DNA of 64,000 nt from Dicaeum eximium (lineage: Eukaryota > Chordata > Aves > Passeriformes > Dicaeidae). Below, piece by piece: positions 25,801-37,263 of the stretch. The first letter of the stretch is position 1; the number at the start of each line of letters is the position of its first letter. The stretch spans positions 1,403,069 to 1,467,068 of the forward strand of contig VWZP01002415.1 of NCBI GenBank assembly GCA_013396995.1, in the 5' to 3' direction. The notes beneath the pieces are model-generated. The model made no database searches and was not told where the DNA came from. It saw nothing but the letters and a program-made list of their open reading frames with translations. Made by a program: the position numbers and the translations under genes.

Positions 25801-26861
25801 TAGGTTTATTTGAAAGTTCAAATGGCTTGAGCCAGCCCAGCCCCATACCCACAGAGACTTTGGGCATGACTGCAGCTCACTCACATTTTCCAGAGCATCA
25901 TGAGAGCAACATCAGCCAACAGTACTTCCCTCTCATGTGCCTGCTGCCACAATGGGCTAATCTAGGCACTGGAAGGAGAAGTTTTAGCCAAGGAAGGCTG
26001 CCTGGCATCAGGAGAGAAGTCTACATATCTGCAGAAACAGAACAGGCTCTCTGCTTGATAACACAATGTAGTAAATCTTGATTGCAAGTGCTGTTTGAGC
26101 AGGGTCAAGGTTTGCTGAGGGTAGGGTATCCACAACCAGAATTAACTCGGCCATCTTCCCCAAGTGTCCCACATTCTCATTCCACTAGACACATTTTGAC
26201 AGTCCATGCTCGGTGTTAACTAATCTTATGCAAAGCAGTAAATTTGGAAAAATACGTTCCATTTCACAAAGTTGCTAACTTATGTAGTATTCAGCAGACA
26301 GTTCTGTAATTTTTGCAAGGTAATCTCAGCCAATAAAACTTCTTGCCCTGTCTATATTGATCTTTTTTTTGTTTCAGAGGATGAAGGCAGTTTTACAAAG
26401 AATAGCTTCTTTTCTGCACACTTTCTGTATTAGCCAGTGAAGAAGTATGCTGAAGCTGGTCTAAATTTGTTTTGTTTATATGCACCATGTACATATTTAT
26501 GTGTGCTTTGTACATTTTTTCATTTAAATTTCTCTCTTCTCCCCTCACTAACTCCTTTTATCATAGCATGTCCTAAATGAAAGGCAAATACAATTACTCA
26601 TGAACCAGCTTGTATTTTTATGGCATCTGTCTCCCTGATATCTAAGCATTATTTAAGTTTATGTTGAATTTTGTGTTCAAATTTGCCCATCCTTGCTAGA
26701 AAGAAACATGAGGCGATTTCAAGAGCAATTTACAGGGAGGTTTTTCCTCCTCTGTATGAGAGCAGCAATTCCTCTGATTCACAGGTTGACAGGAGCACAT
26801 CACTCTGGTGCTCAGATCAGTGCCTGAGCTGCCCATCGAATAGCAGATCAAGTTTAGAGTC
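22828..26861. other. AT-rich sequence with simple repeats, no identifiable gene
   Basis: Simple sequence includes a GA-rich run (about 23037-23067), A-runs (about 23805-23830 and 23868-23878) and a TATATG/TA microsatellite listed separately. Open frames (up to 106 codons at 25761-26081, in a GC-richer patch) have no recognisable domains. No tRNA, snRNA or exon was recognised. Confidence 0.5.
23883..23931. repeat. TA/TATATG microsatellite
   Basis: About 49 bases of alternating TA with interspersed TATG and TATC units, typical of a length-variable AT microsatellite. No function is inferred. Confidence 0.9.
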
Positions 26862-26930
26862 CTAAGGGCAAATTCTGCTGTCAGCTACACAGGTGAACAT
26901 GTAACTATAAGAGCAGAATTTGGCCCCTAG
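26862..26930. mobile_element. MITE-like palindromic amniote repeat
   Basis: The left arm CTAAGGGCAAATTCTGCT (26862-26879) is mirrored by AGCAGAATTTGGCCCCTAG (26912-26930), whose reverse complement is CTAGGGGCCAAATTCTGCT. That is about 17 of 19 positions with one gap. The outer words GGCCAAATTCTGC and GCAGAATTTGGCC, with a TACAC..GGTG middle, are typical of a nonautonomous palindromic element common in turtles, crocodilians and birds (Chompy-like, from memory). The centre is degenerate. Confidence 0.62.
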
Positions 26931-27699
26931 TCTTGATCTGCAAGTCTCTCAGTGGGAAACTTGATTACTGTGTTTAGGACAAAGTATTCGAATGCTTTGT
27001 AAAGAGCTTGATACACAGACACCATGAGACACAAGTCTCTTTTTCTGGTTACCTTTTCATAGCATTTGTGAAGTTCTTGAATTACAGCAGCTCTTAGGCT
27101 GCGTGTTGTACTATTGCATTCATTTAAAGAAGAATAATTTTCCTTGAGCTTTGATATTCAGGACACTAAATGTGGCACTGATAAAAGCTTCACTGCAATA
27201 TTTTCATGAAAGCATAAGACAGGAAAATAGAAATGTGAATAAACATCCAGTCTTTATGATAATGTGCAGTTAATTATTTCCCTCCCTCTTCCTTCTCCTT
27301 TCACCAGCCCTACCAAACACTGTCCCAGTTTCTTTAGCACTTGAAATTGTCTGGATTCCAGTATCACTTAATAACATGTTCCTGCAAAAACATGGGCACT
27401 CTCTTTTGTGTAATTTAAATTTTTCCTAAATTTCTCATTATTCAGGGTTCATTTTAGCTTTATCTAAATGCTTGAGTGCTCATTAAATGCTTCCTCCCAG
27501 GACATGACTTCATCCATAGGACCAGCATTCTGATCTAACAAGTGAGCCAGAAGACAACCCACAAGTACGACATGCTTAGAAGCCTGTTGCAGTTTCAGTG
27601 TGGCTCTACTTGTAGTACTTCTTTTGCTGCCTTTTTTGTCCTTTTTTTTTCCTTTCTGACAGTGTGAAAGACAGGCTTTTCTTCATGTTTTTCCCAGGG

Positions 27700-27960
27700 G
27701 CTCCATGAAAACAAGCCAACATTTTCTGGATTCAGTGTCTCACGCTGCAGTCGTGGCGAAGTGGGGGCTCTCGGGTTTTTCAGAAATGGTTTCCTTGCGG
27801 AGTGAGGACTGGCACTGAACCCAGGTTGCTCCGCAGAGGACCTCAGAACTCCTCGCAGACCTTTGTTTCCTTGCCCCAGCTCCCCGTAGCTCTGGTCAAA
27901 CGCGAGATCAGAGCGGTGTCCACCAGATGGCAGCATGCCATATCGAAAATCAGTCACTTA
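27700..27960. promoter_or_regulatory. CpG-enriched candidate regulatory element containing a CTCF site
   Basis: Twelve CpGs fall in 27741-27950 (for example GTCGTGGCGAAG, CTCCGCAG, AAACGCGAG, AGAGCGGTG), unlike the depleted surroundings. The CTCF-like motif at 27920-27934 lies at its right side. Open frames of 120 (minus) and 139 (plus) codons cross this segment, but they run in opposite directions without a known domain. I take them as a result of few stop codons in GC-richer sequence. Confidence 0.45.
27920..27934 (+). promoter_or_regulatory. CTCF binding motif
   Basis: CCACCAGATGGCAGC matches every position of the degenerate CTCF core CCASYAGRKGGCRSY. CTCF is the zinc-finger protein that anchors chromatin loops and insulators, and motif orientation matters for loop direction; here the motif reads on the plus strand. 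The surrounding CpG-enriched context fits a bound site. Occupancy cannot be known from sequence. Confidence 0.6.
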
Positions 27961-28221
27961 AATCACTATTTAGGCTTTTTTTTTTTTCCTCCCCAAGATG
28001 CACCATTAATTTTAATAAAAACTCATGACCTCAGAAAATCAGGCTCTGCACTCCAGATACATCAGCTGCTGGCCATCCCAAAAGGAGCCAGTGGGTGGGA
28101 GAATGGCACCTTAACGTGTTGCCAACACTTCCAGCCCCTTTTTTGGATTGCAGAGAAAATTAAAGACACGGTGGGGCAACTGTTCTTCCCAAGGTTTTCG
28201 AGGGGTGCCTCTGCTCTTTGA

Positions 28222-29589
28222 GCTTACTGCTTGGTATGTGCTTGAACACCACAGCTATGAGGACCACATGAGTGGCTGCAGGGTATAAGAGCTTGAAGGA
28301 CCAGAAGTGCCACTGAGTGCTCCCACTCAGGGGCTTTTCCCATCACTTGGTGACCTGAGCAGCAAGCAGACCCAGTGGCATCTGGCTGCAGCTGGCCTGA
28401 AGGACCTGCTGCTGGGTGCCAGGATACTGCTGGCAGGTGTCAGTAGGCAGGAAAGGTCCAAACTCCTTCTACTGCAGACAGGAGCCAGGCAGAGCTGGCA
28501 AGCCCAAAAGAGAGTTTCAGAGCAGACAAGAGTCAGGAGGAGACACTTTGCACTCACATATACAGATATGTATGTGCAGGACAGGGAAACCACCTCTGCT
28601 AAAATTTACCATTAACAATGTTAAGAAAATGACCACAGTGTTTCTGTAGGCTTCAATGATATTTGCAGTACCAGCAGATCATAGATATGTTAAATCATAA
28701 GAGTGGTCATTTTCATCATGAACATTGATTCATAGTTGCATAACTAATCATGACAACTTTATTAATTGCTTATTACCAAGGGTTTTCTCTTTTATTAGAG
28801 AACAAGTGACTTCCTTCCCTTGTAGTGGTGTATATTTCTCTGTGTGATAGAGATTAATGCATGAAGCTTTGCAGGAAACTGCCTCATTGATTTTGTTGCC
28901 TTTGTATTTGTCTTCCTTAGGTGGCTTCCAGTAACATAGATACAGGAGATGCAAGGAATTTCACTGGGACATTAAATTCTGTGCTTATGGCAACTTGAGT
29001 TTTGAGCTTTATTTGGAAACCCTGAGAGCTATATGTCCATTTTTCTCTGTTGTAATTTTCCCTTCAGTTTTACTGACTTATTAAAAAATGCGTTGTTAAT
29101 TCAGATCTAACAGTGTGTAATGGCAAGTTATTTCAACCTGTATTCATTTTGCATAATGTATAATTACCATAATGTACTCCAGAACACTCCCTATAGCTTC
29201 TTGCAAAGCATAGTTTTGTATGCATGTTTGTAATTGAATGTATTTTTGCACGAGGCTTCACAAATTTTGCTGTCATATATGTCTGTGTGCATGTATGCAT
29301 TTTACCAGCATTTTAGACATACTCTGTAAAATTTCTGTTGTTAGTGTTTAACCTTATGACTTCACTGTGTGTTGAATGAACAATTATTAGAGGACCATTT
29401 CACCCTACACATTAGTAGCATATATTGCATTCACTGAACCTGAGAAGAAACTTGACTTTAGATCCAAAAAGCCGTCAGTAAGGAAAAGTCTGCTATCAGT
29501 ACTTCTGAAAGCCTATAGCTTGGGGATAGTGTACATAAAAGAATGCAAGAGAGCTGATGGGGTACTTTTAAAAAATGTCCTGACAGAGT
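28222..29589. other. No identifiable gene
   Basis: 28300-28560 is GC-richer (CTGCTGGGTGCCAGG, CAGGAGCCAGGCAGAGC) and could be an unclassified repeat. It gives overlapping open frames of 77 to 102 codons on both strands, none with a recognisable domain. The remainder is AT-rich and unremarkable. Confidence 0.45.
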
Positions 29590-29880
29590 CAAGGTGATGG
29601 CCATTTTTAGCTGCCCTGCTATCCATCACCTCTTTCAGCCAGGCATACTCCATCATATGCAACAGCCTCATGAATTTATGCATCAAGCTGTGCAGCCAGT
29701 CGTGCCGAGGGCTCTGGTGACAAGTGAAATTGCTGTGCGCCTCATTTAGCTGTTTATTGCGCCTGAGTACGTGTTGCAGCTGTCATCTTACGATGGGATG
29801 ATAGTGCTCGTTAATAGACAAGACAGGCAAATAATGATGGAGACTATAGCAAGAGATGCTCATCTGCCAATAGGCTCTCA
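29590..29880. promoter_or_regulatory. Candidate conserved noncoding element (enhancer-like)
   Basis: The sequence is complex, has few simple runs and keeps seven CpGs in 29701-29810 (GTCGTGCCGAGG, GTGCGCCTC, TTGCGCCTGAGTACGTG). A POU/homeodomain-like word ATGAATTTATGCAT lies at 29670-29683, and AGCTGTTTATTGC and GCTCGTTAATAG follow. This is the usual character of vertebrate developmental enhancers. No splice signals or long frame point to an exon. The call is from sequence character only. Confidence 0.42.
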
Positions 29881-30301
29881 GCAATATCACAAACATTCAC
29901 AAAGTTTTCAATCAAAAACAACACTGCAAGAAAATACTGTGGCCAACATCTGTTTTTTTACTTGACTAGCAGTACAGATTAAACTTCTGAGAAACTGCAG
30001 CCCAGTCTGTCACATAACTTAATTTGTGGACATTTTACCCTTTTTCTGTCTTTTTAAATGCCTTTTGAAAAGAATGATTAGCATATAGTTAAATAACCCA
30101 GCATATTCTTTCTACTTTTCATTAGTTACAAGTCTGCCGGCTGTAACTGCAGTTGTTCCTCCTTCTTCGACCTGGCTGCAGTGCACCAGGAACTTTCAAG
30201 CATCACTTCATGGTTCTGCTAAAAGCTTTTCTTAATATATTTAAGTTGCTTAATTGTGATATTGGTCATTAGTCTGCTTGTATACCTTTTCTGGGAAAAA
30301 A

Positions 30302-30337
30302 CAAACCAAACCAAACCAAACCAAACAAAAAAAAAAA
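30302..30337. repeat. (AAACC)n simple repeat with poly-A
   Basis: Repeated CAAAC/CCAAA pentamers run into an uninterrupted A-run. Hydrophobic or lysine-rich open frames across it on both strands are artefacts of the repeat. Confidence 0.9.
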
Positions 30338-30539
30338 TTAAACAAGAAAACTCCAACAAACAAAACAAGCTCTGTTTTAGTGGCATGTAGAAGAATTTCA
30401 ATTTTAAAAATACCTGGGAGGCCCACACTTCTTTCTGTGAGAAGCAGATATGATGAATGCAAAATCACCTTTATAAAACTCTCTCAATAAAGATGGTACC
30501 ATAGTCTGCCTTTCCCCTCTACACTAAAATTTGTGATGT

Positions 30540-30680
30540 GCTGCAATTTGCAACCTTTTTGTGGCTAGCAAAATTCTTTGCTCAAAGTAATAACTTTATA
30601 GGCTGTAGTATGAAGTATCGATTTACCTTCATAATTAAATCCTTCAATTAGAATGGGAGCAAAGGGTTAGTATATTTGAT
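30540..30680. promoter_or_regulatory. Possible conserved noncoding element
   Basis: Closely spaced homeodomain/ONECUT-like words (TATCGATTTACC, CATAATTAAATCC, TCAATTAGAATGG) lie in complex sequence beside CAATTTGCAACC. No exon signals are present. This is a weak call based on motif density. Confidence 0.22.
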
Positions 30681-31224
30681 GCCATTAGAGGAATTATTTG
30701 TGTATGTTGGATGAAGAAACTTTATGTAAATCCTCCTGGAATTTTCTGCGGAAAGTACTTTAAAACATTTTGTCTGTGTACTTGTTAGAGACTTTACTGA
30801 ACATTAATCCATGCTAGCACTTAAAATAATACAAAGTTTAAAAAATATTAAATTGTGTCACTCTTGCATGAAATCACACAAAAAGTGCAATAAAATGTTT
30901 CTTTGTATAATGGACAATAACTCTGAAAAGGATTTTTGCAGGAATCCTACAGAAAATAAAATCAAAGGGAATGTATACTAGTTCTTCATGCAATAAGTAT
31001 TTTCCATGTTACTGTCATGTTTTCACAGATTATTATTGCATAATGAAATTTTTTAGAAGAAAAAATAACAAACCTGGAGAAGCAGCCACAGTTTGTAATG
31101 TAATTTATGTGTCTATTCAGTTGCTATCACTGTAATATTGAGTACACAAAAATGAATCTATGGGAGGTTTATGACACCTTGAAACCATATATGTCACAGG
31201 ATGATCTAAAGCTGCTTTGCTAAG

Positions 31225-31290
31225 CGATAAACATTACCCTCATTTTACAGATGAAGATAGTGATGAAAGAGAAATTTCTTTTTCAAATCA
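31225..31290 (+). repeat. MIR-like SINE fragment
   Basis: ATTACCCTCATTTTACAGAT followed by GAAGATAGTGATGAAAGAGA fits the MIR core order (ATTATCCCCATTTTACAGATGAGGAAACTGAGGC). Short and diverged. Confidence 0.45.
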
Positions 31291-31664
31291 ATAGCAAATA
31301 AAATATACGTGCTGGATCACTTCCTCTTGCAAAAGACTAAGTAAGATGAGAAACCTATTGTGCAGGAGCTATACAGCCAACCTAGGAGCAGCAAGCCTAG
31401 GGTAGGGCTCTTCTATGAGAGCATGAGGCACCTGACATCCCCAAAACAGCTGCAGGATCTATGAAAGCTGCCTGGAGTCTCCATGTAGTGACCAAATAAA
31501 AGGAACCTGTGCATCCTGCTCTGATGGCACTGCAAATGAACAGACCCTCTTGCAGCATCTGTTGCTCTTCTTTGGCTCCCGACACGTACTTTAAAATTAA
31601 AGAAGCCTAATTTTTTTGGAAACTAAAGTGAAATCAGATAACCCCATCTGTACAGTCTAACCAA

Positions 31665-31770
31665 TATATATTGCTATTTTACTGAGGAAAAGCTGAGGCA
31701 CAGAGGGAGAATGTGGTTTGATAGAGATCACACAAAAAGTTTGAATTAGACCTGGCTGTTTCCCACTGGT
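31665..31770 (+). repeat. MIR-like SINE fragment
   Basis: TTTTACTGAGGAAAAGCTGA, then GGCACAGAGGGAGAATGTGG, GATCACACAAAAAG and TTGAATTAGACCTGGCTGTT follow the order of the MIR core and 3' part (GAGGAAACTGAGGCACAGAGAGG, GGTCACACAG, TTTGAACCCAGG). A longer match than the neighbouring fragment, same orientation, about 400 bases away. Confidence 0.6.
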
Positions 31771-33289
31771 ACTTTCATTTCTATGAATAAACTCCATACC
31801 ATCTTTCAGAGTCTGGTTCCTCGCTGTGAGATGAATGAGTCATTTTTTTCCTTCACAAGGGAACATTAAAATAAATATTAAAATAAAAATAAATGTAACA
31901 CTGGCTGTACACTAACCAGGCAGGTTTTTAGTTTGCTGTTTTGTTTTTTTTTCTTTTCTGAAACTAAGTTATCACAGGGGAGAAACTGGCATGTAATCCT
32001 GTGGCTTTGATGTCTCTGTGTATATGGGCAGACGGTCTAAATGTGAGAAAACTTGTCATTTGAATGCTTCACTTCATGGTCTTTATTTTTACACAGAGTT
32101 TGTCTGTGACTGCATGTTTTGTATATGTAAATAAATATACATATAAATATACATATAGATAAATATAAACATGTGTGTATTTCCACATATGAGTTTCTGT
32201 GTCGATTTGTTATGATAGGAGTCTGACTTTGAGGCAGCATTTAAATGAGGGAGTCAACAAAGAAACAGATTTTGTAACCAAATGAGAACATGTTTTTGTG
32301 ACATGTCTTTCCTGTCTGCAAAACGTATTTTCTCTGGTTAAAGAGGTGTCAGTATTTCTTCAAGGAAGACATTTTTGCTGAAAAAATGTTTGTCTGCTTT
32401 TCCAAAGCAAAAATGTAGAGGGAAATTTTGGTTTAAAGAGAAAAGGACAATTATCCCAACAGAATTGAAAGATGCAGTCAGTACAACTTTTCTTCTCTTT
32501 TCTGTGTGTTTTTCCTTCCTCTTATTTTTTTTTTTGACGTTTATCTATTTATAGTTATATCTACAATCTTGTTATAATACGTAGAGAAAAACAAGGAGTT
32601 CTAGAAAGGCACGATGGAGGGAAACAAAAAGATAAAAGGGAAATTAATTTTTCCCCCATATTTTTGTAAAATCTTTTTTGTAAAATCTTGCAGAATAGAT
32701 CCCTGTTGAAAAATTTCAAAATTTCTGCCTTTTTTTTCCATGCTTATATGTAATTGGGCCGATGACAGCTGAGTACAGGCATATAGTTGTATGTGTGTAT
32801 GGCACTATCCCAAGATAACTACATTTATTATCTCTTCTATTCATTTACAGCAGTTTTATGTTGATATTAATTCCAAATAATTATGCAATTTGTACCAGTA
32901 AAAGCAAGAGAAGAATCTATTTCAATGAATATATCATTACTAACTGTAATTACATATAAAAATAGTATATGGGCACACATGCACACACATAGTAGTCTAT
33001 TCTAATTTATGAAATGACATTGCAGTACAATATGGCAAATCCATATACAGTTTGTTTGTCTCTTCTAATTTGCGCTGAAATTATTGTGAAGCCAAATATA
33101 GTCTACCCACCACAGTGGCACTGCATTAAAAATAATCTTTCATTTGTTTTTGTCATTTACAGAGCTAATGGTCAGCAAATTTGTACATCCTGTCTTTTTT
33201 CTTAATGAAATGGAAAAGGGATGTATGCTACATAAAAAAGAAGTTTTATTAATGTTTCATAAAATGGTTGCTACAATCAAAGGAACTGC
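31771..33289. other. AT-rich sequence with ATA-type low complexity, no gene
   Basis: An ATAAATATACAT low-complexity stretch lies at about 32126-32170, and T-runs near 32526-32536 and 32730. TTTTGTAAAATCTT is repeated in tandem near 32664-32690. No exon or transposon is recognised. Confidence 0.5.
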
Positions 33290-33650
33290 TATGAAAATTA
33301 AATTACTGGGCTGACTCTGAAAATCAGCATAATATGCTCTGTTTAATTCAGTCATGCTAAGATGTTAGATTCTCCTTCATTCTCTCAGCTTTCTCTCTCC
33401 TTCACCTGGGGGCATCTGCTGATGAGTCTCTTCTAGAGGTTGTTTAATGACTATTTTACAGCAACTGTCAGCTTTCTAAAGCCCAGTGGCACTGGGCGTC
33501 TCTGTATTACCAGCCTTTTTACACAATTTGCCTGACTGTAAATCTGAGCTTTAAAAGTACAAGAAAAGCTCTTATTTGATTTAATGACTGGCTGACGGGG
33601 ATCGATTAATCTTTTTATGCTTAGATGTTTTACTCATAAAGGTCATCTTC
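33290..33650. promoter_or_regulatory. Candidate conserved noncoding element
   Basis: Complex sequence with TTTAATTCAGTCATGC, CACCTGGGGGCATCTGCTGA (an E-box-like CACCTG), TTTAATGACTATTTTACAGC and GGGGATCGATTAATCTTT (ONECUT- and homeodomain-like), plus retained CpGs (GGGCGTC, GACGGGGATCG). No exon-like structure. The call is by analogy with known developmental enhancers. Confidence 0.35.
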
Positions 33651-36600
33651 TGTTTGTTTACTCTTTTCTTCTCCTCTTATGGCCGTTGAGTATGAGGTGA
33701 GGAATTTTAAGTATCGTGCAATTGGAGCTGAGTGGCTTGGAGGGTAATGCTGTTCATGGGCAGGATTGTGTTGTATATAATTGATATCACAGGAAATCCC
33801 AAAGGCACTGTTCAGAATCAGGGCCCCATTGTTCTAATCACTGTATAAATTCCCATGGATACACAGTGCGATCCCTGGGATATGGATGATCTAATTTATG
33901 AGAAGGTGCAATGAGTGTGCTGTGATAATACAAAGGAGAGCAAGAAGGCAAGGACACCCAGAGAGAGGGACACATAGATTTTCTGTATAGTTTTTAAGAT
34001 TATGTGAATTATATAAAGTTTAAAATAGATCCTCCTTTAACCACCAAGAATGGCCAACCAGGAAATAAAAGTCTATGAATGCACCATAAATAATATTTCC
34101 AGAAGCACCAAATTTCCATTTTCTGAAGTGTCTTAGGTATTTGGCAGTATAGTTTTCATCTACATTCTTTGATACTCAAGTACATTTTCAATAATGTTGC
34201 ATATGTAACAGAAAACCAAATCTTATGTTTAAAATCAGTTATGTTTCTTTGTCTCACTGAAAATCAGAGGGACTTAGGGGTGCAATTTTTCAAAAGCCTA
34301 TAAATATAATATAACCTGGAATCTTCAAAGCAAAATGATAGAGAGCTATAAAAAAATAGTCCTGCAGCTAAGAAGGCAATGATTACTGGGACAAACTGGT
34401 AGAAAATATACCTCTTCATACAAGACTCTCCCTTCTTTTCAACAGTCTTATTTTGTCAATAACATCAAACTTTATTTGATGTAAAGGCTTGGTGGCATAA
34501 TCTTTCCCTTTGCTTTTGGAATGGTACAAGATCCTTCCTGACACTTCAGTGGGTTCCAAGAGAATATCACAATAAATGGCTAGATCCTCCTTTACTTGGT
34601 ATCTTATCAAATCTACTGGGTGGATGACAAAACTTTTGGTCTCATATATAGAATTAAACCCACTCTTGACACTCAATGCATAGCCTTGCTGACATGTACT
34701 CTGCAAGTGTGAAAAAGTAGAATTGGCTGATCCTTCTATAGTAACTGAATATACATGCAACCAGTAACAGAGGTGAATTATAAACAAGTTTTTATCCCCG
34801 TGGTACTCAGAAGGTTTATATAATCATTTGTCATACTATTTAGAGCATCACAGGTTACTTTGATGCCAGCACTGGAGAAGTCCTCAAAGCAGGACTCTTC
34901 CCTTGTTGTCAGTGGTTAGTTGTGCCATTGTGTCAGTAGGATAAAACATGACAGAGTGCAGACAAGTATTACTGTTTGAAATGTCATAATTTTTTAGACC
35001 ATATGTTTAAGGAAAGTTTGCTTAATTCTATTTTTTGACAAATGTGATGTAGATAGATAATTGTGAGTGTTGAGGACAACATGGAGCTTACTCTGGAGAT
35101 TTTTTTTGACCCATCACTTCCCTCCTTAGCCTCCTCTACCCTTTTAAATTTGTTTCCAGTGTTTCCCTCTTTCCTTTATTTTGACTTGTACTTCCCACCA
35201 GGAAACCAAAATGGGAGTAAAGCACAAGTGTCAGGGTAGTGAAAAAATGGGAAGGAAAAGACAGTAACATCTGACACCATGTGAGGGCATGTGAGGCTTG
35301 CTGACCCTCTTGGAAGTGGCACAAAACACAGTAGTACTTAACATGCATCAGCAGTGTGAGAAGACTAAAGACAGCAACAGACAAGACTAGTTCTAGAAGC
35401 TGAAAAACACAGAAATAAATTTGCTTCAATTCCAACTGAAAAATGGCTGTTCCAGTTTCTGGAATATGTCATGGCTTTACTATTTTATTTCTACTTCAGA
35501 ATATAAGGAGAAGGGATACCTGTAAGTATCCATCTCAACCAAAATTTGCATCATCTGCTCCCAAGCATGATCTGAAAACTTGTTGTTTCTATTCACTGCT
35601 AAGACTGAGCAAGAGCTGGGTGTGACACTGGCTCTTCAATATTCCCACAAATCCAAACTATCTAATTCATGTGTGTTTGTCTCCATCATCATGCTCTGTT
35701 ACCTCACACTCAGGAAAAAAGAAACAGATGCAGCAAATTTAGGTCAGAGATTTTCTGCAAAACTCATACTTCAGACAATAGGCATTACATTGTAGCTGTT
35801 CTACTGCAAGCAGTCATTTCTGTCTTTATCAGGTTTTAATCAGCAGGTTTCCTCTAGACTTGAGAGCTTTTCCCTGGTCAAAGTTTTGTGGAACTTGATA
35901 AGCTCAAATAATCATTTAGCTCAATGTATCAGCATTTTTCAGTGAAAAAGTTCTCATCAGTAAAATCCTGTTCAGTTTCAGCATCCTTGTCTCTTTTATT
36001 TATGCTGATATGATTTTGTATCAGAAGTATAAAATAATTGATTTTATAATTATAATTTATATAAAATTTATTTTATATAAATTGAAGATTTGCAAAATTA
36101 ATTTGGATGCAGACAACTCTTGGCCAATAAATTTTTAAAATTGTATTTATAATTAGTGAATTATTTTTTTAATGGTAGGGAAGCTTGTAGAACACTTGGG
36201 ATCTAGAAGAAATTAGTGGAGCTTCTCACTGGCCAGAAGTTTCTAACTTCTCTCCAGTTTATACTAGCATTCAACAAATCTCTTCTTCAGCTAAAATCTA
36301 AATTTCTCTTTCTATCTACTATTTTATCAGTCTTCCACAAAATGGTAAAGAAATATTTTCTTCCTCTCCATCATATCCCTCAAATTTTATTTTCTCTCCC
36401 CTTTCAGTGCTGCTTTTTTAATCAAAATTTCTTAAGGTCGGTGAACGTCCTCGTGACACCTGACTTCTAAATTCATATAGGAAGAGAAATCAAACATTGC
36501 TAAACTCAGTTTTCCATTGACTTCATTCCTTCTGTTCTGCAGCTGTTGGATGGTCAGTTCAGTGCATCAGTCTGTAAGAGTTCCTTAATAGGTGGCTAGT

Positions 36601-36665
36601 GGATTTATTGTGAGGCTGCACAGGAGTTTAATCACATGTGAGGACAAACATGCACTTACTGTACG
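33651..36665. other. No identifiable gene; possible old palindromic repeat near 34259
   Basis: At 34259-34305, AAAATCAGAGGGACTTAGG and AAAGCC phrases recall an amniote palindromic repeat (AAAATCAATGGGACTTAGGTGCC), at low confidence. A 123-codon minus-strand frame (34416-34787) has no recognisable domain, and that length is expected by chance. A 22-base segment between an acceptor-like CTACTTCAG (35499) and a donor-like GTAAGTAT (35521) is probably coincidental. A pure AT stretch lies around 36036-36085. Confidence 0.45.
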
Positions 36666-37263
36666 TCAGACAGTGAGCACTGGCTGAACAGCAGATGTCA
36701 GAGGGTTGCAATCAGTGGCACAGTGTCTAGTTGGAGGTCTGTCACAAGCTGTGCCCCACCAAAATTACATACTGGGCTCCCCAGTATAAGAGCATCCAGA
36801 ATGCTGAGTGCTGAGATGGGTTTAGCAAAGGGCTACAAGGGTGGAGCATCTCTCTTGTGGGGAGAGGCTGAGGGAGCTGGGCTTGTTCAGCTTTGAGAAG
36901 AGATGACTGAGAGGGGACCTCATCACTGTCTGTCAGTATCTGAAGGAAAGGTGCCAAGGGGATGGAGCCAGGCTCTGCTTGGTGGTGCCAAGCAAAGGGG
37001 CAAGAGGCAACAGGCAGAAACTGGTGCTAGGAAGTTTCATCTGAATATGAGGGAGAGCTTCTGTACTGTGCAGGTGACTGAGCACTGGAACAGGTTGCTC
37101 AGAAAGGTTGTAGAGTGTCCCTTACCAAAGATATTCAAGATATTCAATTGTGCCTAAACACAATCCTGTGCCATGTGCTCTAGGATGGGCCTGCTTGAGC
37201 AGGGAGACTGGACCAGATAACCTGCTCTGGTCCCTTCCAACCCTCCCCATTCTGCAATTCTAC
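36666..37263 (+). mobile_element. CR1 LINE fragment with internal deletion
   Basis: 36666-36760 matches the late reverse-transcriptase part of CR1 (GAGCACTGGCTGAACAGCAG, AGTGTCTAGTTGGAGGTCTG). The sequence then jumps at about 36770 to GGGCTCCCCAGTATAAGAGC, which in an intact CR1 lies several hundred bases further on. From there it is continuous through AGAGGCTGAGGGAGCTGGGC, GAGAGGGGACCTCATCACTG and CATCTGAATATGAGGGAG to the 3' terminus CCCATTCTGCAATTCT. The frame is broken. Its tail shares the translated word HNPVPCALG with the copy at 10102-10385. Confidence 0.92.

Noticed and set aside
27802..28221. 139-codon plus frame and overlapping 120-codon minus frame
   Set aside because: Opposite-strand frames in a CpG-enriched segment, neither with a recognisable domain; better explained by fewer stop codons in GC-richer DNA.
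34416..34787. 123-codon minus-strand frame that reads rather protein-like
   Set aside because: No domain recognised, no splice sites or poly-A tail of a processed copy. Frames this long are expected by chance in this much sequence.
35500..35521. 22-base segment between a good acceptor and donor
   Set aside because: Too short and isolated; such pairs arise by chance in pyrimidine-rich AT DNA.
36903..37157. 84-codon frame resembling a small protein
   Set aside because: Lies within the CR1 3' region, which is noncoding or out of frame here.
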